A stretch of DNA of 20,007 nucleotides from Bacillota bacterium. GTDB taxonomy: Bacteria; Bacillota; Clostridia; Oscillospirales; Ruminococcaceae. The DNA is taken from positions 1-20,007 of the forward strand of contig JAKPGH010000318.1 in assembly GCA_029550985.1 (NCBI GenBank). The letters run 5' to 3'. Positions 12,482 through 20,007 of the stretch are shown piece after piece; within the stretch, counting starts at the first letter, position 1, and every line of letters starts with the position of its first letter. The notes beneath the pieces were generated by a model that saw only the letters and a list, made by a program, of their open reading frames with translations, made no database searches and had not been told where the DNA came from. The position numbers and the translations under genes are program-made.

Positions 12482-13060
12482 ATGCGTAAAAAAATGAGCA
12501 ACACGATGTTTGTGGCGATGGTAGGGGTGATGGGCGCCCTTGTCTTTGCAGCCAATTATCTTTACGTGCCCCTGCCTGCCGTTGCAGGGACCACCCCCCG
12601 CATCCACATGGGAAACATTATGTGTCTGCTGGCCGGCCTGACCCTGGGCCCCATCCCGGGCGGAATTGCCGCCGGAGTGGGTTCCCTGTTTTTTGACCTC
12701 ACCAATCCCCTCTATGTGTCCAGCGCGCCCTTTACCCTCATCTTTAAGTTTTTAATGGCCTTTGTCTGCGGCCAGATAGCCTGGGGCCGTGAAGCCCAGG
12801 CCAAATCCTTTAAGCGGAACATCGTCGCCGGCGTTCTGGGACAGCTAACCTACATCATTCTCTATTTGGGCAAAGACCTAATCACCAACCTGTTCTTCAA
12901 CCGGGTGGAAATCCAAACGGCGCTGGTTTCTCTGGCCCAAAAGGGAATTACTTCCACCATCAACGGCATCATTGCGGTGGTGTTCGCCATCCCCCTTTCC
13001 TTTGCTCTGCGGAAAGGCTTGGAGCAAGCCAACCTGCACGGTTTGCGGGATATGCGGTAA
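12482..13060 (+). CDS. ECF transporter S component, probable vitamin B6 uptake
   Basis: A 192-aa integral membrane protein of the energy-coupling-factor S-component type, the substrate-binding subunit that works with a shared EcfA-EcfA'-EcfT module. It has a basic N-terminus, about five to six hydrophobic segments, and the family pattern of a first helix (MFVAMVGVMGALVFAANYL), a PRIHMGNIMCLLAGLTLGPIPGGIAAGVGS segment, and a C-terminal basic tail. The ATG at 12482 has AGGAGG 8 bases upstream. It lies 85 bases behind a pyridoxal kinase gene. Comparative genomics has assigned PdxU-type S components to B6 uptake on such linkage, so pyridoxine or pyridoxal is the best guess. Other vitamins are possible. 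Confidence 0.82.
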   Translation: MRKKMSNTMFVAMVGVMGALVFAANYLYVPLPAVAGTTPRIHMGNIMCLLAGLTLGPIPGGIAAGVGSLFFDLTNPLYVSSAPFTLIFKFLMAFVCGQIAWGREAQAKSFKRNIVAGVLGQLTYIILYLGKDLITNLFFNRVEIQTALVSLAQKGITSTINGIIAVVFAIPLSFALRKGLEQANLHGLRDMR

Positions 13061-13083
13061 CCCAGATTGACAACGAAACAAAC

Positions 13084-13117
13084 TCCCACAGTTCCCATAT
13101 GAGCTGTGGGAATTTTT
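13084..13117 (+). terminator. Terminator after the ECF S-component gene
   Basis: An 11-bp stem (TCCCACAGTTC, loop CCATAT, GAGCTGTGGGA, one G-T wobble) followed by ATTTTTG. It ends the B6 salvage unit. Confidence 0.85.
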
Positions 13118-13153
13118 GTTGCGGCAATATTTCTGGAAATATTATTCCAAAAA

Positions 13154-13162
13154 TGATATAAT
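13154..13162 (+). promoter_or_regulatory. Extended -10 promoter of the HD-GYP response regulator
   Basis: TGATATAAT is a perfect extended -10 element (13154-13162) in an AT-rich stretch. The -35 region at 13134 (TGGAAA) is poor. The leader to the TTG start is about 30 bases. Confidence 0.6.
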
Positions 13163-13198
13163 GTTAGCCGAAGTTTGCGAAAGGGATGTGGTTGTCCG

Positions 13199-14380
13199 TT
13201 GAGCCGACAGAAAAAATTGCTGGTGGTAGACGATATCCCCATTAATCGCATGATACTGGCGGACCTCTTCCAGGAAGAATACGAGGTTCTGGAGGCGGAA
13301 AACGGACAACAAGCCTTGGAGCTGATTCTGCAGCACCGAGAGCAAATCGTCATTGTTCTCCTGGACATTGTGATGCCGGTAATGGACGGTTTCCAGGTGT
13401 TGGAACAGATGGCGAAAATGGATTTAATTCAAACCATCCCCGTCATCATGATTACGGGGGAAAGCGATGACGAAAAGACCCTGATGGGTTATGCCCTGGG
13501 AGTTTCGGATATCATCAGCAAGCCCTTCAACCCGAAAATTGTCTCCCGCCGCGTCAACAACGTGGTCAAACTGTACTCCCACCGGCAGGAGCTGGAGCGG
13601 GAGCTGCAAAAGCAAAAAGAAATGCTGGAACAGCAGGCCCGCCGCATTCACCAGTCCAGCCAGTTTGTCATCGACGCGCTGTCCACCACCGTGGAATTCC
13701 GCAACATGGAGTCGGGCGAGCACATCTTGCGGGTGCGCACCCTGACCAGAATTTTTCTGGAGGAAATGCGGGAATTCTATTCCCTCACCGACGAGCAGAT
13801 CAAAACCATCGCCAACGTGTCCGCCATGCACGACATCGGCAAAATTGTCATCTCCGACGCCATTCTGCTCAAGCCCGGCCCCCTCACAGAGGAAGAATTT
13901 GAAATTATGAAAACCCACACCATCCGGGGCTGCGAAATTCTGGATACCCTCAACTACACCCAGGACGAAGAGTCCTACCGGTATTCCTACGACATTTGCC
14001 GCCACCACCACGAGCGCTGGGACGGCCGAGGCTACCCCGACGGCTTAAAGGGGGACGAAATTTCCATCTGGGCGCAGGCCACCTCCCTTGCCGACGTCTA
14101 CGACGCGTTGACCAGCGAGCGGGTTTACAAAAAGGCCTATTCCCACGAGGAAACCATCCGGATGATTCTCAACGGCGAGTGCGGAGCCTTTAACCCCAAG
14201 ATGCTGGACATGCTGGTACGGGTGGAGGGCACCCTCCAGAAAAAGATGTTCCTCTACACCCAGCAGGAAAAAAACGAAATGCGGCTTTCTCTGAATCACC
14301 GGGTGGACAAGCCCGGCGGCAGTTCGTATATTCAAATCCCGATGACGAGAGGTTACCATCAAAAAAAACAGACCGATTAA
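13199..14380 (+). CDS. Response regulator with HD-GYP cyclic-di-GMP phosphodiesterase domain
   Basis: A 393-aa two-domain signalling protein. Residues 5-125 form a receiver domain with acidic pair D11-D12, phosphorylation site D56 (LLDIVMPVMDG), T86 and K108 (SKPF). A coiled coil (about 126-152, rich in Gln, Glu and Lys) leads to an HD-GYP domain with E174-H175, the H211-D212 pair (MHDIGK), H240, the HHHERWDGRGYPDGL motif (269-283, GYP at 278-280) and SLADVYDALTSERVYKKA. All expected metal and GYP residues are present, so cyclic-di-GMP hydrolysis is likely. The TTG at 13199 is chosen with AAAGGG about 13 bases upstream, a loose fit; TTG at 13175 is an alternative. No histidine kinase is adjacent. 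The last codons lie inside the terminator hairpin. Confidence 0.92.
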   Translation: MSRQKKLLVVDDIPINRMILADLFQEEYEVLEAENGQQALELILQHREQIVIVLLDIVMPVMDGFQVLEQMAKMDLIQTIPVIMITGESDDEKTLMGYALGVSDIISKPFNPKIVSRRVNNVVKLYSHRQELERELQKQKEMLEQQARRIHQSSQFVIDALSTTVEFRNMESGEHILRVRTLTRIFLEEMREFYSLTDEQIKTIANVSAMHDIGKIVISDAILLKPGPLTEEEFEIMKTHTIRGCEILDTLNYTQDEESYRYSYDICRHHHERWDGRGYPDGLKGDEISIWAQATSLADVYDALTSERVYKKAYSHEETIRMILNGECGAFNPKMLDMLVRVEGTLQKKMFLYTQQEKNEMRLSLNHRVDKPGGSSYIQIPMTRGYHQKKQTD

Positions 14381-14401
14381 TTAATCGGTCTGTTTTCTTT
14401 T
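14365..14401. terminator. Bidirectional terminator overlapping the HD-GYP stop codon
   Basis: Perfect palindrome, AAAACAGACCGATTAA at 14365-14380 mirrored at 14381-14396, followed by CTTTTT. It contains the last codons and stop of the response regulator and lies 12 bases past the end of copA on the other strand, so it serves both genes. Confidence 0.88.
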
Positions 14402-14412
14402 TGCGTATTGGT

Positions 14413-16866
14413 TTAACGGGGCCTCCATCTCTTGAGGCGCAGGGCGTTGGTCAGCACCGACACCGAGCTTAAAGACATGGCGGCGGCGGCAATCATGGGG
14501 TTGAGCAGCGGCCCTCCGAAAAGGTGGAGCAAACCTGCCGCCACCGGAATGCCCACGGTGTTGTACCCAAAGGCCCAGAACAAGTTCTGCTTGATGACTC
14601 GGATGGTGGCTCTGGAAAGCTGCAGCGCCGCCGGAACGTCCGAAAGGTCGCCGCGCATCAGAACAATGTCGGCGCTTTCCATGGCCACGTCGGTGCCGGA
14701 GCCGATGGCAATGCCGATATCGGCCTGGGCCAAAGCGGGAGCATCGTTGATGCCGTCCCCCACCATGGCCACCTTTTTGCCCTGCTCCTGCAATTCTTTC
14801 ACCTTTGCCGCCTTATCCCGGGGGAGCACCTCCGCCAGCACCCAAGTCACCCCCACCTGCCGGCCGATGGCGGCGGCGGTCTTTCGATTGTCGCCGGTAA
14901 TCATCACCACTTCCAGCCCCATGGCCTTCATGGAGGCGATGGCGGCGGCGCTGCTCTCCTTGACCACGTCCGCCACGGCGATGATGCCCAGCAGGTTGCC
15001 ATCCTCGGCCACAAACATGGGGGTTTTCCCCTCGTCGGCCAGAGCATCGGCCTGTTGGGAAAACTCTCCCAACTGAGCGGCAATCTCCTCCATCAGGCGG
15101 CGGTTGCCGATGTGATAGGTGCGCCCTTCCATCACCGCCCGGATGCCCCGGCCCGGCAGGTTCTCAAACTGCTCCACCTCCAGAAGGGCAAGGTTTTCCT
15201 CCCGAGCACGGGCCACAATGGCCTGACCCAGCGGATGCTCGGAAGCGTGCTCCGCCGAGGCGGTGACCAGCAGTAAAGAGGAAGCATCCGTTCCCAGCGC
15301 CGGCAAAGTGTCGGTGACCTGGGGCTTGCCTTGGGTGATGGTTCCGGTTTTGTCCAGCACCACCACCTGGGTTTTGTGGGCGGTTTCCAGGGCCGTGCCG
15401 CTTTTAATCAGGATGCCATGCTCGGCGCCCTTTCCGGTGCCCACCATAATGGCGGTGGGGGTGGCAAGGCCCAGAGCACAGGGACAGGCAATCACCAGAA
15501 CGGAAACAAAGATGGTGAGGGCAAATCCAATCCCCTCCCCCGCTGCCAGCCACGCCGCCGCCGATACCAGCGCGATGACAATGACAATGGGGACAAAGTA
15601 GCCGGAAACCACATCGGCCAACTGGGCAATGGGAGCTTTGGAGCCCTGGGCGTCCTCCACCAGTTTGATGATTTGAGCAAGGGCAGTGTCGCTGCCCACC
15701 TTGGTGGCTTGGAACCGAATGGTGCCGTTGGTGTTGACCGACGCGGCGTACACCCGGTCCCCTTTGGTTTTCTCCACCGGGATGCTCTCGCCGGTGAGCA
15801 TGGACTCGTCAACGGCGGTATGGCCTTCCAGCACCACGCCGTCCACCGGGATTTTCTCCCCCGGCCGCACCAGAATGATGTCGTCCACCTCCACCTCGTC
15901 GATGGGAAGGGAAATTTCCTCCTCCCCTCGCAGGACAGTGGCGGTTTTGGGGGCAAGTCCCATCAGCTTTTTGATGGCTTCGCCGGTGCGCCCCCGACTT
16001 CTGGCCTCCAGCGACTTGCCCAGCAAAATGAGGGCGATAATCACCCCCGCCGATTCAAAGTAGAGGGAGTGAACGGCGTGGTGGTCCCCCCGGGCGATGC
16101 GGAACAGGGAAACCAGGCTGTAGGCGACGGCGGCGCAGGTGCCCACCGCAATGAGGGAATCCATGTTGGGGCTGCGCTGTATCAGCGCCCGGAACCCTAC
16201 GGTGTAAAACCTTCTGCCCACCACAACCACCGGAATGACCAGCAACAGCTGTACCAGCGCAAAGGTCAGCGGATGGAGGTCGGGGTGGAGAAAGGCAGGC
16301 AATCCCCCTCCCGGCAGCCCGGGAATCATGGGAGCCATGGCGATGTAGAGCAGCGGGGCGGCAAAGAGGGCCGCGATGCGAAAGCGGCGCCACATCCCTT
16401 TGATTTCGGCCTCCTTGCGGGCGGCGTCCTGGTCGGTGAGGGGCTGGTCCGCCTGCAAGGGCTTGTATCCCAGCTTTTCGATGGCCTGCCGCAATTCGGA
16501 CAGCCGCACCAAAGCGGGGTCGAAGGTGACGTCCGCCCGTTCGGCGGCATAGTTGACGCTGGCCTGCTCCACACCGGGGAGCTTAGCCAGATTCTTTTCA
16601 ATGCGGGCGGCGCAGGCGGCGCAGGTCATACCCTCGATGGGGATGTGAACCTGCCGTCTGCCCTGCTTCTTCAGATCATACCCCGCCTTTTGGACGGCGG
16701 CCACCAATGCCTCCTCGGAAAAATCCTCCCCTACCTGCAACACCAGCTTTTCCGCTGCGTAATTGACAGCCGCCGACAAAACGCCTTCCTGCCTGGCGGC
16801 GGTTTTCTCCACCCGGCGGGCGCAGGCGGCGCAGGTCATACCGGTAATGACGTAGGTTTTTTCCAT
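14413..16866 (-). CDS. copA: Copper-exporting P1B-type ATPase
   Basis: An 817-aa P-type ATPase that pumps Cu+ out of the cytoplasm. Two N-terminal heavy-metal-associated domains carry GMTCAAC motifs (C12/C15 and C82/C85). Next come the membrane helices, the actuator motif TGES (358-361), the transport motif CPC (461-463), the phosphorylation site DKTGT with D505, the nucleotide-domain SEHPLG (H544-P545), and the hinge GDGINDAP (703-710). The C-terminal membrane pair has GYNTVGIP and MSLSSVSVLTNALRL, which with CPC indicates Cu+ rather than Zn2+/Cd2+ selectivity. The ATG has AAGGAG upstream and lies 28 bases after csoR, so the two form one operon. The full length is intact. Confidence 0.97.
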   Translation of the reverse strand: MEKTYVITGMTCAACARRVEKTAARQEGVLSAAVNYAAEKLVLQVGEDFSEEALVAAVQKAGYDLKKQGRRQVHIPIEGMTCAACAARIEKNLAKLPGVEQASVNYAAERADVTFDPALVRLSELRQAIEKLGYKPLQADQPLTDQDAARKEAEIKGMWRRFRIAALFAAPLLYIAMAPMIPGLPGGGLPAFLHPDLHPLTFALVQLLLVIPVVVVGRRFYTVGFRALIQRSPNMDSLIAVGTCAAVAYSLVSLFRIARGDHHAVHSLYFESAGVIIALILLGKSLEARSRGRTGEAIKKLMGLAPKTATVLRGEEEISLPIDEVEVDDIILVRPGEKIPVDGVVLEGHTAVDESMLTGESIPVEKTKGDRVYAASVNTNGTIRFQATKVGSDTALAQIIKLVEDAQGSKAPIAQLADVVSGYFVPIVIVIALVSAAAWLAAGEGIGFALTIFVSVLVIACPCALGLATPTAIMVGTGKGAEHGILIKSGTALETAHKTQVVVLDKTGTITQGKPQVTDTLPALGTDASSLLLVTASAEHASEHPLGQAIVARAREENLALLEVEQFENLPGRGIRAVMEGRTYHIGNRRLMEEIAAQLGEFSQQADALADEGKTPMFVAEDGNLLGIIAVADVVKESSAAAIASMKAMGLEVVMITGDNRKTAAAIGRQVGVTWVLAEVLPRDKAAKVKELQEQGKKVAMVGDGINDAPALAQADIGIAIGSGTDVAMESADIVLMRGDLSDVPAALQLSRATIRVIKQNLFWAFGYNTVGIPVAAGLLHLFGGPLLNPMIAAAAMSLSSVSVLTNALRLKRWRPR

Positions 16867-16894
16867 GGTTTTCTCCTTATACTGCGGGCATGCG

Positions 16895-17206
16895 TTACAA
16901 CAGCTTGCCCACCGTGGTAATCAGTTCGTCTACGATTTCATCCTGCCCTGCCCGTATTTTGTCCACCAGGCAGCGGCGTATGTGGGATTCCAGCACCAGC
17001 TTGCTGACGCTGTTCAGCGCCGAGCTGGCGGCGGCAAGCTGATGAATGACGTCGTCGCAGTAGGCGTCAGCTTCAATCATGCCGTAAATGCCCCGCACCT
17101 GGCCTTCAATCCTCTTGAGGCGGGAGAGCAGATTCTGCTTGAGCTTTTCGTCCCGCTCGGTGGTGCGTTCGTTCCCGGCGCAACAAGGCTTTTGATTCAG
17201 TTCCAT
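16895..17206 (-). CDS. csoR: Copper-sensing transcriptional repressor CsoR
   Basis: A 103-aa CsoR/RcnR-family all-helical repressor that releases DNA when it binds Cu+. The C-H-C copper triad is visible: C50 (ADAYCDD), H75 and C79 (ESHIRRC). The family core LLSRLKRIEGQVRGIYGMIE is at residues 27-46. An additional CC pair near the N-terminus (residues 8-9) is outside the usual site. The ATG at 17206 has GGGAG 9 bases upstream; a GTG two codons earlier is the alternative. The gene leads the csoR-copA operon and has a CsoR operator in its own promoter, so the operon is self-regulated by copper. Confidence 0.95.
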   Translation of the reverse strand: MELNQKPCCAGNERTTERDEKLKQNLLSRLKRIEGQVRGIYGMIEADAYCDDVIHQLAAASSALNSVSKLVLESHIRRCLVDKIRAGQDEIVDELITTVGKLL

Positions 17207-17234
17207 ACACACACTCTCCCTTTGATTAAATTAC

Positions 17235-17253
17235 TATACCCCTGTAGGGTATA
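17235..17253 (-). promoter_or_regulatory. CsoR operator
   Basis: A 19-base palindrome of TATACCC, 5 bases, and GGGTATA, matching the known CsoR operator pattern TACCC-n-GGGTA. It sits directly downstream of, and overlapping, the -10 region, so a bound repressor would block the promoter. Confidence 0.85.
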
Positions 17254-17254
17254 T

Positions 17255-17282
17255 TTTATACCATCCTTATCCTCTTTGTCAA
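17255..17282 (-). promoter_or_regulatory. Sigma-A promoter of csoR-copA
   Basis: On the - strand: -35 TTGACA (17282-17277), a 16-base spacer, and -10 TATAAA (17260-17255). TAAAAT at 17258-17253 with an 18-base spacer is an alternative -10. Confidence 0.8.
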
Positions 17283-17300
17283 GAATGGGGTGTTAAACGG

Positions 17301-17325
17301 AAAAGGCGGGCATTCCGCCCGCCTT
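17301..17325 (-). terminator. Terminator after polA
   Basis: On the - strand, a 9-bp GC-rich stem (AAGGCGGGC and GCCCGCCTT, loop GGAAT) followed by TT, 13 bases past the polA stop. It separates polA from the csoR promoter. Confidence 0.78.
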
Positions 17326-17338
17326 GATGGTTGCGATT

Positions 17339-19921
17339 CTATTTGGCCTCCAGCCAGTTGCGGCCCATCCCTACGTCCGCCCGCAGGGGAACCGAAAGCC
17401 GGACGGCACCCTCCATCTCTTCCTGCAGGATTTTGGAGGCAACGGGCGCCTCGCGCTCCGGGCACTCCACAATCAGTTCGTCGTGGACCTGCAGAATCAG
17501 TTTGGCTTCCAGGCCTTCCTGCTTGAGACGGTGGAACACCCGCACCATGGCCACTTTGATGATGTCGGCCGCGGCTCCCTGAATGGGGGTGTTGAGGGCC
17601 ACCCGCTTGCCGAATTCCCGCATGGCCCGGTTGGAGCTGGAAAGTTCGGGCAGATACCGCCGGCGGCCCATCAAGGTCTGGACGTAGCCGTGCTCGGTAG
17701 CAAACTCCACCGTGGCGTCCATATACTCCTTGACGCCGGAAAAGTGCCGCAGGTACCCGTCGATATACGCTTTGGCCTCCCCCACGGTGACGCCGATGTC
17801 CTGGCTGAGGGAGTAGGCGCCGATGCCGTAGACAATGCCAAAGTTGACCGCCTTGGCCCGGCTGCGCATGCCGGGCGTGACAAAGGCGGGGGGCAGGTTA
17901 AACACCTGGGAGGCGGTGCGGGTGTGAATATCCTCGTCGTTTTGGAAGGCTTCTATCATATTTTTGTCCTGGGCGATGTGGGCCAGCACCCGCAATTCAA
18001 TCTGGGAATAGTCGGCGTCCAGCAACACGGTGCCCGGCCTTGCCACAAAGAACCGGCGCAGCTCGCTGCCCAACTCGGTGCGGATGGGAATGTTCTGCAG
18101 GTTGGGCTCGGTGGAGGAAATCCGCCCGGTGCGGGTCAGCGTCTGCTGGAAGCTGGTGTGAATGCGCCCGTCGCCCCCCACTTCCTTCAGCAGTCCGTCC
18201 ACATAGGTGGACTTGAGCTTCTGCACCTTGCGGTACTCCAAAATGTCCTCGATGATAGGATGTTTGCCCCGCAGGCTTTCCAGCACGTCGGCGTTGGTGG
18301 AGTATCCGGTCTTGGTCTTTTTGCCGGTGGGCAGCCCCAGCTTTTCAAAGAGGATTTCGCCCAACTGCTTGGGGGAATTGAGGTTGAACACTTCCCCCGC
18401 CTGCCTATAGATGCGGTTGCTGTACTTTTCAATTTCGGCGTCCAGCTTTTGGCCGTAGGCCTTCAGCCCCTCGACGTCAATGCCGATGCCCACGTGCTCC
18501 ATTTCCGCCAGAACCCGGCAAAGGGGCAGCTCCACCTCGTGGAGCAGCTTGTACTGCCCATTTTGAGAAATTTTCTCCTCCAGCACGTCGGCCAGGGCGG
18601 TGTAAAGGGCGCACTCCTCCAGGAGCGGCCCGCTGGCCCCAAAAAAGCCGGCCAGCTCCACCGCCGGAGTCCCGTACAGGGCCGCCAGGCGGGATATGCT
18701 GTAGTCGTTGCTTTGAGGGTCCAGAATATAGCCGGCAATTTCGGCGTCAAAGACAATGCCGTTGACCTCAAAGCCGTGGGTCAGCCCCACGTGATAAATG
18801 TCCTTGAGCCGGTTGGTCCGTTTGGGAAGGCTGGAAGCCAAAATCCTGGCGGCGGTCTCCTGGGCGTCTTTATCCCACAGGTAAAGGGCCTCTTTGGTGA
18901 TGAGGCAAAAGCTGACGATTTGATTTTGGTGGATGTCAAAGAGGATATCCACCGGCTTTTTGCGCTGGAACAAATCCTCCGGCAGGGCGTTAAAGCAGAT
19001 GTGGACCGGCTCCTGCCGCTGCTGCCGCGCCGCCTGCGGGGCCGTGGTCCTTTGGATGCCGAACTTCTCCACCAGGGAGAACAGCTCAAGCCGGCTCATC
19101 AGTTCCCAGCATTTCTGCTGGTCGGGAGGCTGGATTTTGTAGGCCTCCAGGTCGGTGTTGATGGGCGCCCCGCGGTGGATGGTGACCAGTTCCCGGCTGA
19201 GGAAGGCCGACTCCCTGCCCTCCCGCAGTTTGTTTTTGATTCCCGCCTTGACGCTGGTCAACGCGTCAAGATTTTCGTAGATGTTCTCCAGGCTTCCCGC
19301 TTCCTGCATCAGGGCGAGGGCGGTTTTCTCCCCCACTCCCGGCACCCCCGGCACATTGTCGGAGCTGTCTCCCATCAGCGCCTTTAAGTCGATGAGCTGG
19401 GCAGGTTTGAGCCCGTATTTTTCCCAAATGTAGGCTTCGTCCACCATTTCGGCCACAGGACTGCCGCCTTTGGTGTAGGCCAGCCGGACGGTGGTGCCGG
19501 GGCCCACCAGTTGGAAGGAATCCCGGTCCCCTGTGGCAATGACGCAGGTGGCTCCCGCCTGTTCGCAGGCTTTGGAAAGGGTACCCAGCAAATCGTCGGC
19601 CTCGTAGCCCGCCTGCTCCACCAGCGCAAAGCCCAGGGCGGCAAGCAGCTCCTTCAGCGGCTGAACCTGCCGTGCCAAATCGTCGGGCATGCCCTTGCGC
19701 TGGGCCTTATAGCCGTCGTACTGCAGATGCCGGAAGGTGGGGGCGGCCAGGTCGAAGCAAATGGCCACCCGGTCCGGCTCGATATCCTGCATCAGCCGCA
19801 ACAGGATGTTTAAAAAGCCGTAAATGCCGTTGGTGGGCATCCCGTCCTTGGTGGTGAGGAGCTTGATGCCGTAAAATGCCCGATTGAGAATGCTGTTGCC
19901 GTCGATTGCCAGCAGCTTCAC
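17339..19921 (-). CDS. polA: DNA polymerase I
   Basis: An 860-aa family A DNA polymerase for Okazaki fragment processing and repair. Residues 1 to about 290 are the 5'-nuclease domain: D7 in LLAIDGNS, GYEADD, TGDRD and GDSSDNVPGVPGVGEKTA. The middle domain (about 310-470) corresponds to the 3'-5' exonuclease but reads ILFDIHQNQIVSF where active enzymes have a D-x-E pair, so proofreading is probably lost, as in Geobacillus Pol I. The polymerase domain has motif A DYSQIELR (D637), motif B RSRAKAVNFGIVYG and motif C VHDELIVE (D814). The start is GTG at 19921 with AAGGGGGG 6 bases upstream. No clear promoter is seen in the 86 bases left in the window. Confidence 0.97.
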   Translation of the reverse strand: MKLLAIDGNSILNRAFYGIKLLTTKDGMPTNGIYGFLNILLRLMQDIEPDRVAICFDLAAPTFRHLQYDGYKAQRKGMPDDLARQVQPLKELLAALGFALVEQAGYEADDLLGTLSKACEQAGATCVIATGDRDSFQLVGPGTTVRLAYTKGGSPVAEMVDEAYIWEKYGLKPAQLIDLKALMGDSSDNVPGVPGVGEKTALALMQEAGSLENIYENLDALTSVKAGIKNKLREGRESAFLSRELVTIHRGAPINTDLEAYKIQPPDQQKCWELMSRLELFSLVEKFGIQRTTAPQAARQQRQEPVHICFNALPEDLFQRKKPVDILFDIHQNQIVSFCLITKEALYLWDKDAQETAARILASSLPKRTNRLKDIYHVGLTHGFEVNGIVFDAEIAGYILDPQSNDYSISRLAALYGTPAVELAGFFGASGPLLEECALYTALADVLEEKISQNGQYKLLHEVELPLCRVLAEMEHVGIGIDVEGLKAYGQKLDAEIEKYSNRIYRQAGEVFNLNSPKQLGEILFEKLGLPTGKKTKTGYSTNADVLESLRGKHPIIEDILEYRKVQKLKSTYVDGLLKEVGGDGRIHTSFQQTLTRTGRISSTEPNLQNIPIRTELGSELRRFFVARPGTVLLDADYSQIELRVLAHIAQDKNMIEAFQNDEDIHTRTASQVFNLPPAFVTPGMRSRAKAVNFGIVYGIGAYSLSQDIGVTVGEAKAYIDGYLRHFSGVKEYMDATVEFATEHGYVQTLMGRRRYLPELSSSNRAMREFGKRVALNTPIQGAAADIIKVAMVRVFHRLKQEGLEAKLILQVHDELIVECPEREAPVASKILQEEMEGAVRLSVPLRADVGMGRNWLEAK

Positions 19922-19964
19922 GGAAATCCCCCCTTGTAAAAAGTGTTTTGAGTCCCGATGTGGG

Positions 19965-19997
19965 AAATCCCTGTCCCCAATGGGGTCAGGGATTTTT
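19965..19997. terminator. Hairpin upstream of polA, possible terminator of a gene beyond the window
   Basis: AAATCCCTG at 19965-19973 pairs with 19987-19995, and inner CCCC/GGGG extends it past a T-T mismatch. The + strand has T5 after it and the - strand has only T3 then CCC. It most likely ends a gene to the right of the window, ahead of polA. Confidence 0.5.
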
Positions 19998-20007
19998 CTA
20001 CCATGTT

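Noticed and set aside
15331..16920. Long + strand open frame opposite copA
   Set aside because: It is antisense to a complete copA, rich in His, Gly and Gln as expected for a shadow frame in GC-rich DNA, and has no ribosome binding site or family resemblance.
17324..19387. Long + strand open frame opposite polA
   Set aside because: It mirrors polA codons; the composition is Gly/His/Val/Leu-rich without any motif, and polA is intact on the other strand.
1..20007. CRISPR arrays, insertion sequences, integrase genes, phage genes, tRNAs, defence systems
   Set aside because: No repeat-spacer pattern, terminal repeats, transposase motifs, tRNA T-loop signature or known defence domains were seen; gene content is housekeeping and metabolic.

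Overview
The window reads as a stretch of ordinary chromosome from a GC-rich Gram-positive anaerobe of the class Clostridia, probably near Oscillospiraceae. This placement is inferred from gene content and protein flavour: a GlpP-type antiterminator, an ECF vitamin transporter S component, a CsoR/CopA copper operon, strong AGGAGG-type ribosome binding sites, and several small clostridial-type proteins. UUG start codons are unusually common. No tRNA, rRNA, CRISPR array, insertion sequence or phage gene was seen.

Left part (1-2805, + strand): the end of an F1Fo ATP synthase operon (atpG 3' end, atpD, atpC), then a MarR-family regulator and a terminator. Next (2880-3937, - strand) is a compact run of a 53-aa hydrophilic protein, an HD-domain protein and a 79-aa protein, with coupled or overlapping starts and a terminator. 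A 60-aa Pro/Ala-rich ORF follows on the + strand.

Metabolic middle (4263-8816): two different Ldh_2-family NAD(P)-dependent 2-hydroxyacid dehydrogenases face each other across a bidirectional terminator. The left one is YiaK-like and has its own sigma-A promoter. The right one lies behind glpP, the glycerol-3-phosphate responsive antiterminator, with a terminator-like hairpin between them. The ispD-ispF pair of the MEP isoprenoid pathway follows on the + strand.

Small-protein and transport region (8872-13117): a 102-aa protein, a 62-aa membrane protein and a 49-aa basic protein come first. The last two diverge from a short region that looks like two overlapping forespore-type (sigma-G/F) promoters. 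Then come a Fe3+-siderophore/cobalamin-type binding lipoprotein (- strand), a GtrA-family membrane protein with a hairpin-rich leader, and a vitamin B6 salvage pair: a pyridoxal/pyridoxamine kinase and an ECF S component.

Right part (13131-20007): a response regulator with an HD-GYP cyclic-di-GMP phosphodiesterase output domain; a csoR-copA copper-efflux operon (- strand) with a recognisable CsoR operator over its promoter; and polA, DNA polymerase I, whose proofreading domain appears to have lost its catalytic carboxylates.

Nothing here is clearly a new biological system. The most interesting leads are regulatory: the divergent sporulation-like promoter pair, the glpP-dehydrogenase hairpin, the gtrA leader and the uncharacterised small-protein operon.
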